This document shows positions 22,448 to 33,005 of a DNA stretch of 46,498 nt, piece after piece. The notes under the pieces were generated by a model that searched no databases, was not told where the DNA came from, and saw only the letters and a program-made list of their open reading frames with translations. The position numbers and the translations under genes are program-made. Source of the stretch: Priapulus caudatus (lineage: Eukaryota; Priapulida; Priapulimorpha; Priapulimorphida; Priapulidae); assembly GCF_000485595.1 (NCBI RefSeq), contig NW_014577322.1:101133-147630 (forward strand), given 5' to 3'. How positions within the stretch are numbered: the stretch's first letter is position 1; each line of letters starts with the position of its first letter.

Positions 22448-22885
22448 TCTCGTACTCTCTCTCTCTCTCGTTCCGGTCGGCTTTCTCTCCTCCTCTCTCT
22501 CTCTCATCTCTCTATTCATCTTAGTACTCTCATTTCTCTCGTCTTTCTCATCTCACTCTCGCTCTTTCTCTTTTCCCGGATGACGTCTTGCTGCTCTCTG
22601 GCTTTTCTCGCTCATCTTTCTTTCTTTCTTTCTTTTATGCTCTCTCATCACTCGCTTCTCTCATCTTTCTCGCTTTACTCCTCACCCAGACCCCCCACCC
22701 CCCGCACTCTTCTCTCTCTCATCTCTCTCGCTTCCCCCCACTCCCACCGCCGGACGGAGCTCCTCTCTTCTCTTCCTCTTCTCTCTCTCTCTCTCTCTCA
22801 CCATCTCCCCGATAACTCCTCTCTCTCTCTCCTCTCTGTGTATTCACACACAGAGCTCTCTTTCTCCTCTTCTTTCTACTCTCCC
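22448..22885. repeat. (CT)n polypyrimidine tract, copy 4 (noisy)
   Basis: Matches 9884-10225 but is heavily interrupted by inserted A and G bases. Confidence 0.85.
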
Positions 22886-22969
22886 ACCTCTCTGCTCTCA
22901 TCTAATATAATTTATATATACTATATATATATATATATATATACTATATCCAACACAATATATATTTGT

Positions 22970-23107
22970 ATGTGTGCGCGCGCGGGCGTGTGCTGTGTGT
23001 GTGTTATGTGTGCGTGTGGGTCGTGGTGTGTTGTGCTGATGTTGTGCTGATGTGTGTGTCTGTGTGTGTGTGCTGTCTGTGTGTGCGTGCCGTGTGCGTT
23101 TTCGCTG

Positions 23108-23168
<61 letters not shown>
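22970..23168. repeat. (GT)n tract at the right edge of copy 4
   Basis: GCGCGCG and interrupted GT, then about 60 bp of pure GT (from 23109). To the right is sequence found nowhere else in the window, so this is the third switch point inside a GT tract. Confidence 0.9.
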
Positions 23169-23169
<1 letters not shown>

Positions 23170-23524
23170 ATAGTGACAAGCGATGGACTGGAGAGGGTGC
23201 ATAATTTATTGAAGTATATAATAAACTTGCCCCCTCCATCACAGCCATCGTGTATAATCACATCCAGAAACCGCTGCATACACTTAACGTAGGCGAAGCT
23301 AGAGGGAAGCATCGCCACGACCATTTACCGCATGTACATCACATCATCGTACACGAGGAAAAGGCGGAGACGCATGCGCCGTACGCCGCACGATTTCTGC
23401 GGAAGGTGGGGGTGAATTCTTTTTTTCTACATTATCACCCTACGCTAACTTGCTGCGCGCACCTTCCGTCGTCATCCGACGTCCAACGACGAAGGTTTTA
23501 GCCGACAGGGTACGGGAACCTACG
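23169..23524. other. Unique sequence upstream of the promoter candidate
   Basis: Frames are open on both strands. The plus frame 23250-23501 is His-rich (contains HRHDHLPHVHHII) and the minus frame runs from 23324 into the GT tract. Neither has a recognised domain. A possible coding exon cannot be excluded. Confidence 0.25.
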
Positions 23525-23787
23525 CGTGGGAAAGCGTTCGACTCTCTATCGACCGACCAGCCGACGCGCACGCATCTCTCCTGGTTATAGACGGCCTTAT
23601 ATAAAACAGCGGTATTTGCATGCACACGGCCACTATACGCGCAGAGACAAGATACGGGTGCGTGCGAGAGAGTGTGCGACTGACTGCCTGACTATATAGC
23701 TGTTGTGTTGAACCGCGATTGGGAGTGTGTGACGTAGAAGTATCTAACAGGGAAGGGTTCCGCTCGCTATTTCGTCCGACATAAAAG
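23525..23787 (+). promoter_or_regulatory. Candidate RNA polymerase II promoter and first exon with 5' splice site
   Basis: TATATAAAA at 23598-23606 is a good TATA box in a moderately GC-rich context. About 180 nt downstream, AAAAG|GTAAGTGA gives a consensus 5' splice site with the exon ending at 23787. No ATG occurs between 23630 and 23787, so this would be a 5' untranslated first exon. Upstream, CGTGGGAA at 23525-23532 matches the Su(H)/RBPJ (Notch pathway) motif. ATTTGCAT at 23614-23621 matches the POU octamer. The downstream exon was not identified. The motifs are short and could be chance. Confidence 0.35.
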
Positions 23788-24324
23788 GTAAGTGACTGCT
23801 GAAGCAAGCATTAGCGTTTCCGATTCGTGCCCGCGTTGACTCGGCGAACATAAAGGTTACTCCGTCACTGCAAATCACTGCACATTTCTTTGGGGGAGGG
23901 GGGAGGTGAAGTAAAGGTTTCGCGCCGCGGCGGCGTTCGAGTAGTTTTCTTCTTCTTCGACTGAACGTTCACGAGAGAGAGAACCTCTTTGAACTCTTTG
24001 AAACGCTTTTGAACTCCCGCTGCTACGCACGTTTTGTTTGCTTTGCATTGTGAAACTTGTGTGGTGCTAAAAAATGCGAGAACGAAAGGTGATACGTTAC
24101 TTTCACGTGAACCTGTGTATATATGTTTCTCTTGGCGTTCGTATTTTACGTTCGTATGTATTTTGAGATTTTTATGAGGTTAATAAGTATAGTTTGGACG
24201 GGAGCGAGAAAAGGGAAGGCATAAAGAGTGTGTGAGAGAGAGCACGCGCGAAATGTTGGTGCGAATGAAGACTGCTCGCCTCTGTACACATAACAAGCGT
24301 TGACAAGCAAGATATGTGAGTGAC
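23788..24324. other. Unique sequence, possible intron start
   Basis: Follows the candidate splice donor. It contains a G tract (23890-23905), GC-rich stretches and Ser/Cys-poor frames with no domain. No acceptor followed by coding sequence is evident. Confidence 0.25.
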
Positions 24325-24985
24325 AGGGATTTAGGGAACACCGACACAGTGACCCGTGATTCATAGAACGTCCATGTTTAAGATCAGAGAACATCCATAC
24401 TGATCAGTGGTTCCGAGAACATCCATATTTAAGATCAGAGAACAACCACACTGGTCAGAGATTTATAGAACATCCATACTTAAGATCAGAGAGCATCCCC
24501 CTTGATCAGTTGTTCAGGCAACATCCACACTGACCAGTGATTCATAGAACATCCATATTTAAGATCAGAGAACATCCACACTGGTCAGTGGTACAGAGAA
24601 CACACACCCTGATCAGTGGTCCAGGGAACATCCACACTGACCAGTGATTCATAGAACATCCATGTTTAAGATCAGAGAATATCCACCCTGATCAGAAGTT
24701 CAAAGAACATCTACACTGCCCAGTGATTCAGGGAACACACATCCTGATCAGTGGTTCAGGGAACATCTACACTGACCAGAGATTTATAGAACATCCATAT
24801 TTAAAATCAGAGAACACCCACCCTGATAAGTGGTTCATAGAACACCCATATTTAAGATCAGAGAACATCCACACTGACAAGTGATTCATAGAACATCCAT
24901 ATTTAAGATCAGAGAACATCCCCACTGATCAGAGACAACCCCACTATTCAGTGATTCATAGAACTTCCACGCTGACCAACGATAA
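24325..24985. repeat. Minisatellite with AGAACATCCA core
   Basis: About 660 bp of alternating half-units. One is like GATTCATAGAACATCCATAT plus TTAAGATCA. The other is like GAGAACATCCACACTGACCA plus GT. Together they form a roughly 51-bp higher-order unit with occasional extra half-units. Copies differ by substitutions (CACACT/CCCTGA, GATCAGT/GACCAGT), so the array has genuinely diverged. Confidence 0.9.
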
Positions 24986-25552
24986 AGACTTTAAGAGAGA
25001 GTTTAGTAGCTTCAATCTAGCTGCTAATTGCTGATTAAAGCTTGTACTTACTAGTCTGTCTTCTAACCAGAGAGAGTTGCTTATTAACTTTCTAAGCACC
25101 TTTATATTTAATACGCGATAAATAATATATAATATTATATATGTAATTGGATGCTAATGCCAACTTCCTTTCTCCGTTCATGCCGATATTAACTGTATAT
25201 TATATATGTTGTGAGTCGATGCAACGCAAAAATACCTATTCGTGCGTGACGTAATTAGCGCGCGAAAATGTGCGTGTCCCAGATAACACATTTCCCCGTC
25301 GATTTCCTGGGGAAATCGGCCCCTTTGATTCGGGAACGCAATATAACTCTAATATACAACAATCTCCATAAGCCTTGCACTTAATCGCATCAGTATTCTA
25401 GGTGGGGGGGTCTGCGAGATTCATGTATATGCTAGCTCTCTCACGATACGCTACCGCACCCACTACTCTAGCGACCTCAGCCCCTATTCGCCTGACACGA
25501 TTGCTTTCACGATTGACGATGGCATGTATTGTAGTTGATAATATGATGGCAT
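24986..25552. other. Unique sequence, no gene seen
   Basis: AT-rich after the minisatellite, with TATATAATATTATATATG near 25125-25143. No frame or RNA gene is supported. Confidence 0.35.
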
Positions 25553-25589
25553 GAGGAGTACATAATAGAGACTATATTATACGCTCCTC
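25553..25589. repeat. Palindrome, diverged family member 4
   Basis: Arms 25553-25567 (GAGGAGTACATAATA) and 25575-25589 pair with two mismatches around GAGACTA. It shares the AGTACATAATAGAG core with the palindromes in copies 1, 3 and 4, but in unrelated flanking DNA without GT repeats. Confidence 0.7.
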
Positions 25590-25774
25590 GTGGTATGTAA
25601 AGACTTGAAACATGGTACACACGGCGTCTCTGCTTAGCATTCAGCAAATAGTGATAGAGTGTGGCAAGTTAACTCGCAGTGCTACCAGTGGACTAACCCC
25701 CTACTGTAGCATTTACTGTGAAAGCAGCTGCGGGGCCTCGGGGTTACGGAAACTGAGATAGGCATTTATCTGAT

Positions 25775-25797
25775 GCGCCTATGTTCGACATAGGCGC
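25775..25797. repeat. Short perfect hairpin
   Basis: GCGCCTATGT, loop TCG, ACATAGGCGC. It is followed by a TTAACTTTAACTTTAAC microrepeat. Function unknown. It is not the histone 3' stem-loop. Confidence 0.7.
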
Positions 25798-25799
25798 GG

Positions 25800-26514
25800 G
25801 AAGGATTTAACTTTAACTTTAACATGGTATGTAGCCGCATCAGAGCACGGTCAGGTGGGTCACTCACAGCGTTTACATGCACTGTGCGCAGTTTGATTAA
25901 TACACTAATGGACGAACGCGCTGCGAAACTACGTCGCGCTGTGCGGTTTTCACTGCATGCCAATATCCTCGTATGCTCAGTAATAATACTCTCAATGAAA
26001 TATTTCATGCAGAGGCGAGAGTTGTGACGTAGTAAAGAGCTAGTAAGCGCACTAATGTACTAGAACGTATAGTCTCTCATTCAATATGAAAAGGCAACCT
26101 GATGGGCGGACGTTTTTAAATTAGTTTGGCGGCCATCTTTAAAAATGGGTAATCCATGGCGGCCATTTGTAAACTGATGTGTAAAAGTATCTTCAATAAA
26201 TTATGCGTAGGCAATTACTGCAAATTTATTTCTTTTATTAGTTTAACAACGATCTGTAAATTGACGCCGCGATTGGAGGTTAAACGCAAATAAGTCTGTC
26301 AAACAGAACTTATTACGTAAATGCAACTGTAGCAGAATGCAAAATCTCGTACTTTTAATAAATAAAAGTCGCGCGATTTAACACGAGTTCTCTGCACCGA
26401 TACTCAAGACTATTTGTCGCCGTGTGTACGACCTAATGTAATTACATAACAATTATTAAGTGCCGACGTGCGGACGCTTGAAACGCTCTCCGTGAAATAT
26501 GAAAGTGCTCTCTA
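25800..26514. other. Unique sequence with two GGCGGCCAT motifs
   Basis: Two GGCGGCCAT words followed by TTTA/TTTG (about 26129 and 26158) resemble inverted YY1 motifs. The ORFs at 25766-26027 on both strands have no domain. No gene is supported. Confidence 0.3.
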
Positions 26515-26672
26515 TGCGGTGTTAGGGCCGAGAGTCCTCAACGCCGCGGCCCCGGCAAAGTGCGCAACTTGGGTTCAAGTACGTATAGAATCATTTGGTG
26601 GCGAGACCTGGATGTGAATTTACATCCCGCGTTAGAACGGAAAGGTCAGGTGCATATGCCTTTATATACACG

Positions 26673-26673
<1 letters not shown>
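26515..26673 (+). mobile_element. tRNA-derived SINE-like sequence
   Basis: The GGCCGAGAGTCCTCAACGCC word (from 26527) resembles the A-box region of Ser/Leu-type tRNAs. GGTTCAAGTAC at 26572-26582 matches the B box consensus at ten of eleven positions, about 45 nt away. No complete cloverleaf or 3' acceptor pairing is seen, so a SINE head is likelier than a tRNA gene. It runs into a CA tract at 26674, compatible with a microsatellite-tailed SINE. Confidence 0.4.
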
Positions 26674-26714
<41 letters not shown>

Positions 26715-26757
26715 GCGTGAGTGCGTGCGTGTGTGTGTGTGTGTGTGTGCGTGCAAC
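26674..26757. repeat. (CA)n followed by (TG)n, inverted microsatellite
   Basis: About 35 bp of CA is followed by GTGCGTGAGTGCGTGCG and then TG. The two halves are mutually complementary and can form a long cruciform. Confidence 0.9.
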
Positions 26758-27078
26758 ATGTAAATAATTGCTATATCGCTACATGCACTGCAGGTAATAA
26801 TTTTCTGGCAACTGAAACGCTGAATCTGGTTCAGTGTAGGCAGCATCTAGTTCAATTAACTCACTTGACCTGACAAGTAGTGTTAATATTATGTGATCGT
26901 TTACCAATTGCTCTCGGCGTTTTCTGTCGCGGAGCATAATTTAAATCGACTCAATCGCGACAGAGGAAAAGTTACGTGCTGGCTCGCAGAATCAATTTAC
27001 CGTTTTGTCGCTTTTCCCGCACTGCCAATCATTAATGAACAAGGAATTGGTAATGGCATGCAACCATTTATATTTTTA
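26758..27078. other. Unique sequence, no gene seen
   Basis: Mixed composition. The plus ORF 26893-27081 has no recognised domain. Confidence 0.3.
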
Positions 27079-29551
27079 TAATACACTAAGTGGTGTCTTT
27101 GTCTAATTGACGCTTTTCTTGATTGCCTGTGTACGTGCTCACAGCACGATCAGCTCTGTCTGATGTAAGGAACCATAACCGCATGCACGAGAGTACATTT
27201 TCTCAAGCAGTTTCTAGATCTAGTAGCAAGTTCTAGTATATATTGAGTACATGTGTACCATTATTTTTATTCTAATTCGGGTACGTACTGTGTATAAAGT
27301 ACACTATGTGGGAAGCTGGTGCGAGATAGCTGAGCGGGATACGGTTCCTCACATTTTACATCACTCTAGTTTCAACCAATCAATCAACCCTTGTTTGCTT
27401 TGAGGTAAGCTTGCCATCGTGGAATCAACCAATCAAATACCTCCCTGACAGATAGCGTGGGCCCACGCGTCCTTGACCTACATTGTGACGTCAGAGCGTC
27501 CGCCGTGAATCTCACCCGCAATTAATGTAGTAATTTTACTTCGCGAGTTAATTGTATAAAAAATTTATCTACCACTGCTCGTGCAAAAAAAAATCTGATT
27601 CTCTCATGCGACTGACGGGAACCACGTGACTACGGCTAACATTTTTTTCATAATGACATTTATTTCTAAAAGTACTTATATATTGTACAATTCATTTTAC
27701 ACAATGTCAACAATAACGCAAAGGTAACAAAGATCGCTGATGATACAAAGGTCACGTTAAAGATACTGACAGATATATACTCCGTACAGACTGCAAATTT
27801 GATATGGTCCACAAACTGGTGCGGGTCAGACGCGCGCCAAATTTTTTGCAGTGTGTACACGCTATCCCGCTCCAAATACGCGTTGGCCCGCACCAATTTG
27901 GCCCCGCAAATGAGGGAGGGCCAGGCCCGGGATAACTTATCCCGCACCGAGCTGTGTCTGTACGCAACACGCGGGCCAGATCCGGTGCTAAATCGCAATA
28001 TGCATGCGCTTAGTCTTATTTAGGTTACGTAATTGTACAGTTGCTGTCTGCTGTGTGACGCGGCGAGCTGAACTGAAAACTAATGACTCATTTAATGTAG
28101 GATCAAATTTGCAATCTGTACGCTACGATTTGACGCGCGCCTAACCCGCACCAGTTTAGTGTAGGTTCAAATTTTGCAGTCTGTATAGGGGGTACTAGTT
28201 ATATAATGTATGCTGAGGTAAAAGTGAAACATTATTGAAAATGCATAGCACATTAGTACCATTAATATCGTAAATGGACTGATCGATCATATTAACATTG
28301 CGTGATCAATCATATTTGAGTCTTTTGCAGAGTACTTTTTTTTAACCATACGAACTACGTCTAACACTTGATCCGCTCACATGAGAATCAAACTACCGTC
28401 ACTCTTATGTGTGTTTATCTGGTCTCGCGACAAGCAGCGATAGAACCTTCTCATACTGTATAAAACTTATCGTGGCACCGCAACGTCTATCTATATTCAT
28501 CTCACTCTCCTTCTGCTTTTCCTTTTGCCATTCGTCATTGCGGTGCTCTCCATATCTTAATTGAACACAATCTAAATCGAACACGCGCGCTTACGTGGTT
28601 GGCTTGACACACTCTCTAGAGGCAGTTGAGAGAGGATTGAGTCTGTCTTCGCGTGGGTCGAAAACCGGAGCCTGAATGATGACCTCCGGTCCTAAAAAAA
28701 ACAAATCCGGTTTATATTCAGTTACATGGTAGTGATTCCCGCGGGTTTCAGAGCTTCCCAACTATTAGATTTACCGGTGTAACCCCTTCCCTCCCGCTAC
28801 AAGCCAGCTCTACCGGTGCAGCCCCTTCACTCCCACTACAAGTCACATGCCATTTTGTCTGTTGTTACTACACATGCAGCTGCTATTGTTGATCATTTTA
28901 AAAATTCAAAACGGCGCGTGTTGTATCACAGTACAACGCGTTACGTGCTTCGCGCGCCGGGTAGAAATTCACGCGGGCCGACAAACCTCGCGTGTGTGTG
29001 AAATATTTGAGTGTGTGAAACAAAATTGTAGTTTTTAGTGCGCGAGGCGCAGCTTTGTGTGATTTCCCTTGATCATCGCTTCACTAGTTCTCTCTATAGA
29101 TGCATTTCTCCGTTGTTACCCGGGAGATTCCGGTAAGGACGTTGCTCTGTTCATATAATCCCATAATAATTCCAGTCAGTATTGTAACGACTGGCGCGAC
29201 GTTACACAATGGAGAAGGTGGAGAGGACGGAGGCTGGTAGAAAGGACGGGCGTGACGTGAGACGGGCGGAAGAGGAAGAGATGAGAAGAGATGAGAGAGA
29301 AAGGATACCAAAAACGAAGTCTGGCGGTACGGGTACACGAAGGATCTTTATTCCAACTCCATTCAAATAGCTGCAAATGCAGAGCAGAGGCGCGTGACGG
29401 ATCGTGCCTCGAATTCTCTGCCCCGGCATGGGTATGCGAGCCTTGTTATATCGTCGTGCACGTGTCTTCCGCCTCCTTTGTCTCGGCGACACGAAGGTGG
29501 CAAACACGACGCCAATTATACCAATAGGTGATTGGGCCCGTAAACATCTTT

Positions 29552-29553
<2 letters not shown>
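27079..29553 (+). repeat. Duplicated block D, copy 1
   Basis: Matches 34609-37036 from end to end, with many small indels in the second copy. It contains the MITE at 27780-28192 and a short direct repeat (ACCGGTG...CCCCTTC...CCACTACAAG, about 28772-28846). It ends at a CA tract, whereas the second copy ends at an ATGTT tract. Confidence 0.9.
27778..28194. mobile_element. MITE with TA target duplication and long inverted repeats (copy 1)
   Basis: Element 27780-28192 (413 bp), flanked by TA on both sides. The inverted repeats extend about 60 bp with small gaps. They share ACAGACTGCAAA, ACTGGTGCGGGT and GCGCG words in the same order from each end. TA duplication and CTCC/CCCC starts suggest a Tc1/mariner-derived MITE. 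The interior repeats CCCGCACC-type words in both orientations. No transposase frame. Confidence 0.6.

Positions 29554-29613
<60 letters not shown>
29554..29613. repeat. (CA)n microsatellite
   Basis: Sixty bases of uninterrupted CA at the right edge of block D copy 1. Confidence 0.97.
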
Positions 29614-29617
<4 letters not shown>

Positions 29618-29980
29618 ACGCGCGCGCACGTCACAGGTGACGTCGATCGATTGATTTCCCGTTAATATTCATTCATTCACAACTCCATCAGTACCCACGC
29701 TTCCTCATCCCTACGTGCTTTCAAGTCAACCATTAATTACCGATGAATAAAACAACAACGAGTGAGAGGCGTTCAGAATCCATGTAGCGCAAGTTAACGA
29801 AAAGGGCAGGTGTATAACATTTAGTTTTCGACTGTGTTTGCCCTTTTTGGAGTTGTAACGTCACGTGACGCAGGCTTGCGTTGTTGTCTCGTAACAGGCG
29901 TGACACGTCATTATGTCGCCGAAACACTATATTACTAACAATAGACGCGATTCGCCACAAAGAAAGTAAATGCGGTTTCG
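29614..29980. other. Unique sequence with CpG and E-box content
   Basis: Contains GTAACGTCACGTGACGC near 29855-29871, a palindromic TCACGTGA E-box. No gene or RNA is supported. Confidence 0.3.
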
Positions 29981-30106
29981 GTAATATTCTAACGCTCACG
30001 CGTTTACGCAACATATACGTTAACGATGCGTGACAAATATACCGCCCACGTAATATAGATATTGTGGGTGGTATATTTGTGACTTAAGTGAGCGTAGAAT
30101 ATATTA
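29981..30106. repeat. Compound hairpin of about 125 bp
   Basis: The inner stem pairs GACAAATATACC-type sequence (30032-30055) with its inverse at 30061-30083. Outer arms TAATATTCTAACGCTCAC (29982-29999) and AGTGAGCGTAGAATATATTA (30087-30106) pair in the same register. This nested symmetry suggests a small foldback MITE or a folded RNA. Confidence 0.7.
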
Positions 30107-31744
30107 TATATATATTGTGATGTCGTTTCTGCGTTATCGCGTTGTTGTCGTTTTTCCATAATTTTTTGTGGGTCACGTCATAAATTTCGCGTGTTTCGCA
30201 ATAATGATAAAGCACGGCGAAAGGAGGAGCGACAAATATTCAGCTTCAACTGTAAGATGACAGATGATCACGTTAGTCAGTCATCTGCCTCATTAACGGC
30301 AAGTCTCCAGTTGGAATCCATCCGACGCTGAATTAATTAATTTATAGACGAAATAGCTGCGTGCGTAATATACGATGTTTCTACCAGATCTGTGCGCGTT
30401 AAGCCATCGGACAATGCTGATTGTTAGATTGCAATCTAATACTGGCAGTTACTGCATAATGTGTTTTTAGTATTCTTGTTTTACTATCGGAAAATGTGGA
30501 TGGTTGGGTTTCAATCGGATACTGGCAGTTACATGATGTGTTTGTAGTATTCTCGTTTTACCCTTGTCACTTTTTTGAAACTTAAATTAATGTATGTATT
30601 AATTTTTGGAATGTAAATTAATGTATTATAGATTGCATGTGCTTACGCATGTATATATATATGTATATATATATATATATATAGCCACCTCACGCGTTTA
30701 GCTGCCTGCCTGCCTGCCGTCTGTCTGTCTGTCTATCGTACGTATACGTGTGTTCGCCTGTTATATTAGTCACCTACATATTCCTTTGTGTTCAAATGCC
30801 TTTCGGGTGAAAATAGAAAATTGACTCATTCCAGTTTGCAGTGCTTTCCAAAATAAGCGTTGGTTATGTAACATGTGACATGGAAACTCGATAAAGAATT
30901 TGACACCGAACCGCTTCCGCCCGTGCAATTGCCCTACGGAGTTTTCTCGGTTTACATTTTACACTAACTTGACTGCTCATTGTTGTGCGAGCCCCCAGTA
31001 TAACGACGTCGATTAAATCAATTAAGGAGGCACGTTGGTGCGCATGGTAAAGTAATTATACCTGCCATCACATATTCACATACCTCTTATCACAATGTGT
31101 ATGAAAACGTCCGTGATTAAAAATGTCAGTGATTTAAAATGTCAGTTTCATCATTATCCTAATCTGTAATGCGATTAGTGTTTTTTTAAGAATCTTGATC
31201 ATTCTATTAATAATGTTATATATCATTATCGATTACGATATCGATTATATGTAATACATGTAAGTAATTAAGGTAACAATAAAAGAATCTGCCAATAGGG
31301 CCAATTGGGCCGAATAATTTAAATTATTGCGTTAAAATGAAATCGGAAAACTAGCGTTTCGCGAGCTTTGCGCTCCATATCAGACCATTCATTTTATATG
31401 TGAATATACAAAACATCTAGTTTACATAGGAAACTGTATTTATGCAACATATTCAGGGTAACACCAGTTGCTACACATGTTGGGTTATATATGACGCATT
31501 GACGATAATCCATAGATATTGTCGTTATAGGTTGATCATAGAGATATAGATAGGAGTATGGTTGTCTTACATGCAGCTCTATGTATCCACAATACATATT
31601 TATTGCGGTTTCGCCATCAACACAGGAGGAGCTTCTTTTACACGCAGCAGAAGAACCGGGTAGGTTAAAGGCAAGAATCCAATCATCCAAACCACCTAGA
31701 GACTTGCATGCGTTCGCCCGTGCAGGAGAGCCTGGAGTGCGCGT
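30107..31744. other. Unique AT-rich sequence with short microsatellites
   Basis: Contains an AT tract (30650-30682) followed by TGCCTGCCTGCC and CTGTCTGTCTGT runs (30696-30735). A word near 30405-30440 (ATCGGACAATGCTGATTG) recurs in variant form near 30487-30525, a local duplication of about 85 bp. ORFs (up to 137 codons on the minus strand at 31394-31807) have no domain. Confidence 0.4.
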
Positions 31745-31958
31745 CCTCGTGCCCTCCGTCCGTGCGTGCGTGCTTGCTTGCTTGCGTGCGTGCGTGCCTG
31801 TGTGCATGCGCCCGTGCGTCAGTGCGTACGTGCGTACGTGGTGTGCGTGCTAACGTGCGTGCTACGTGAATGCGGCCTGCCTGGCCTGCGTTGGCGGTGC
31901 GTGCGTTGCGTGCGTGCGGCGTGCCTGGGCTTGCGTGCGTGGCCTGCTTGCGTGCGTG

Positions 31959-32008
<50 letters not shown>

Positions 32009-32012
32009 ACGA
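31745..32012. repeat. (GTGC)n tract
   Basis: GTGCGTGC with TTGC, GCCT and GGC interruptions, ending in about 50 bp of pure TGCG. Confidence 0.9.
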
Positions 32013-32194
32013 AGCCTTAACGGAGTTAGTTATAGACGCAAATTTTTGTCACGTCGTTGCGTAACGTCATAATAAGGTTTCAGCTTCATCTTATATCAGT
32101 AAGGACTTCCCGCCTCTGTGAAGTATACTACCTCAAATTTTCGAAATTGCATCCATATCTATAAACTGCGAACCGCTAAATCTGAGTCTCTCTT
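32013..32194. other. Spacer between GTGC tracts
   Basis: Unique sequence with no gene. Confidence 0.4.
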
Positions 32195-32466
32195 CGTGTG
32201 CGTGCGTATACTACGTGCGTGCTTGTGCGTTGCGTACGTGCGTGCGTGCTACGTAAGTGCGTGCGTGCTACGTAAGGGCGTGCACGCTACGTACGTGCGT
32301 GTGTGCGTGCGTGCGTGCGTACGTAAGTGCTACGTAAGTGCGTGCTACCTGCGTGCGTGCGTACGTGCGTGCGTGCGTGCGTGCATGCGTACGTGCGTGC
32401 GTTCGTGCGTGCGTGCGTGCCATGGCATGGCGTTGCGTGGGGCGTGCGTGCGTGCATGCATTGCTG
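32195..32466. repeat. (GTGC)n/(GTAC)n tract
   Basis: GTGCGTGC with repeated CTACGTAAGTGC insertions forming a second-level repeat. Repeat translations only. Confidence 0.85.
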
Positions 32467-32514
32467 GTTGTGTGAGCGAAGTGAGTCTACTTCCGTGTGT
32501 CTAGGTTTGAGTTA

Positions 32515-33005
32515 AGGGGGCGTGTGTGTGAGATGTGCGAGCACATGGCCACACATGCGTACGTACGCGTGGGTGCTTAAGAGAGCGTCTGTTCTATAGT
32601 ACGCGCATGGACATGTTCTAGTGCCTGTACGCGTGCGTGTGCGTGTGCGTGTGCGTGCGTGTGCGTGAGCGGCGTTTGCGTGTACGTGCCCATGTACGTG
32701 TGTGCGCGCGCGTGCGTGTTCGTGTGTGTGTACGTCGCAACGTTCAGTGTGCTCTGCGTGGCACGTTGCACGATATCGTGTGTGGCGCCGGCATGTGTGT
32801 TGTGTGCGGTCTGCGGTGCACGTGTCCCGTATACGTGTGTGTGCGCATGCGTGTGAGTGTGCGTGCATGTGAGTGTGCGTGGGCGTGTGCGTAGCGAATC
32901 CGTGCGCGTCTTCGTCTGCGTGCACGTGTCCGTATACGTGTGTGCGCGCAGGCGAGTGCATATGCGTGTGCGTGTGCATATGCGTGTGCATGTGCGTGCA
33001 TACGC
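32515..33005. repeat. GT/GTGC-rich tract
   Basis: Degenerate GTGTGCGTG with ATACGTG and CATGTG interruptions. An imperfect longer period (TATACGTGTGTGCGC near 32830 and 32932) is visible. Confidence 0.8.

Larger units (their letters stand above)
19847..23168 (+). repeat. Composite repeat unit, copy 4 (partial, noisy)
   Basis: Follows copy 1 from the palindrome (about 7644) through the inverted-repeat element, hAT, retroelement-like tail, CT tract and GT tract. From about 19980 onward extra bases are inserted every 5-20 bp, with far more insertions than substitutions. The frames here are meaningless. This looks like unpolished long-read sequence rather than a diverged paralogue. Confidence 0.85.

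Noticed and set aside
24325-24985. Considered as a CRISPR array
   Set aside because: The repeated units are contiguous and diverged with no unique spacers, and the DNA is eukaryotic. It is a minisatellite. The same applies to 44066-45085.
27317-27375. TAGCTGAGCGG resembling a tRNA A box
   Set aside because: No B box or acceptor pairing at a usable distance, and the noisy second copy does not help.
29182-29206. TGTAACG...CGTTACA inverted ends considered as an LTR boundary
   Set aside because: Only a short inverted repeat with a nine-base spacer. No primer-binding site, polypurine tract or second LTR supports it.
29209-29370. 53-codon plus-strand frame starting MEKVERTEAGRKDG
   Set aside because: Basic and Glu-rich with no domain. 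The matching place in the second block copy is broken by indels, and the opposite strand is also open.
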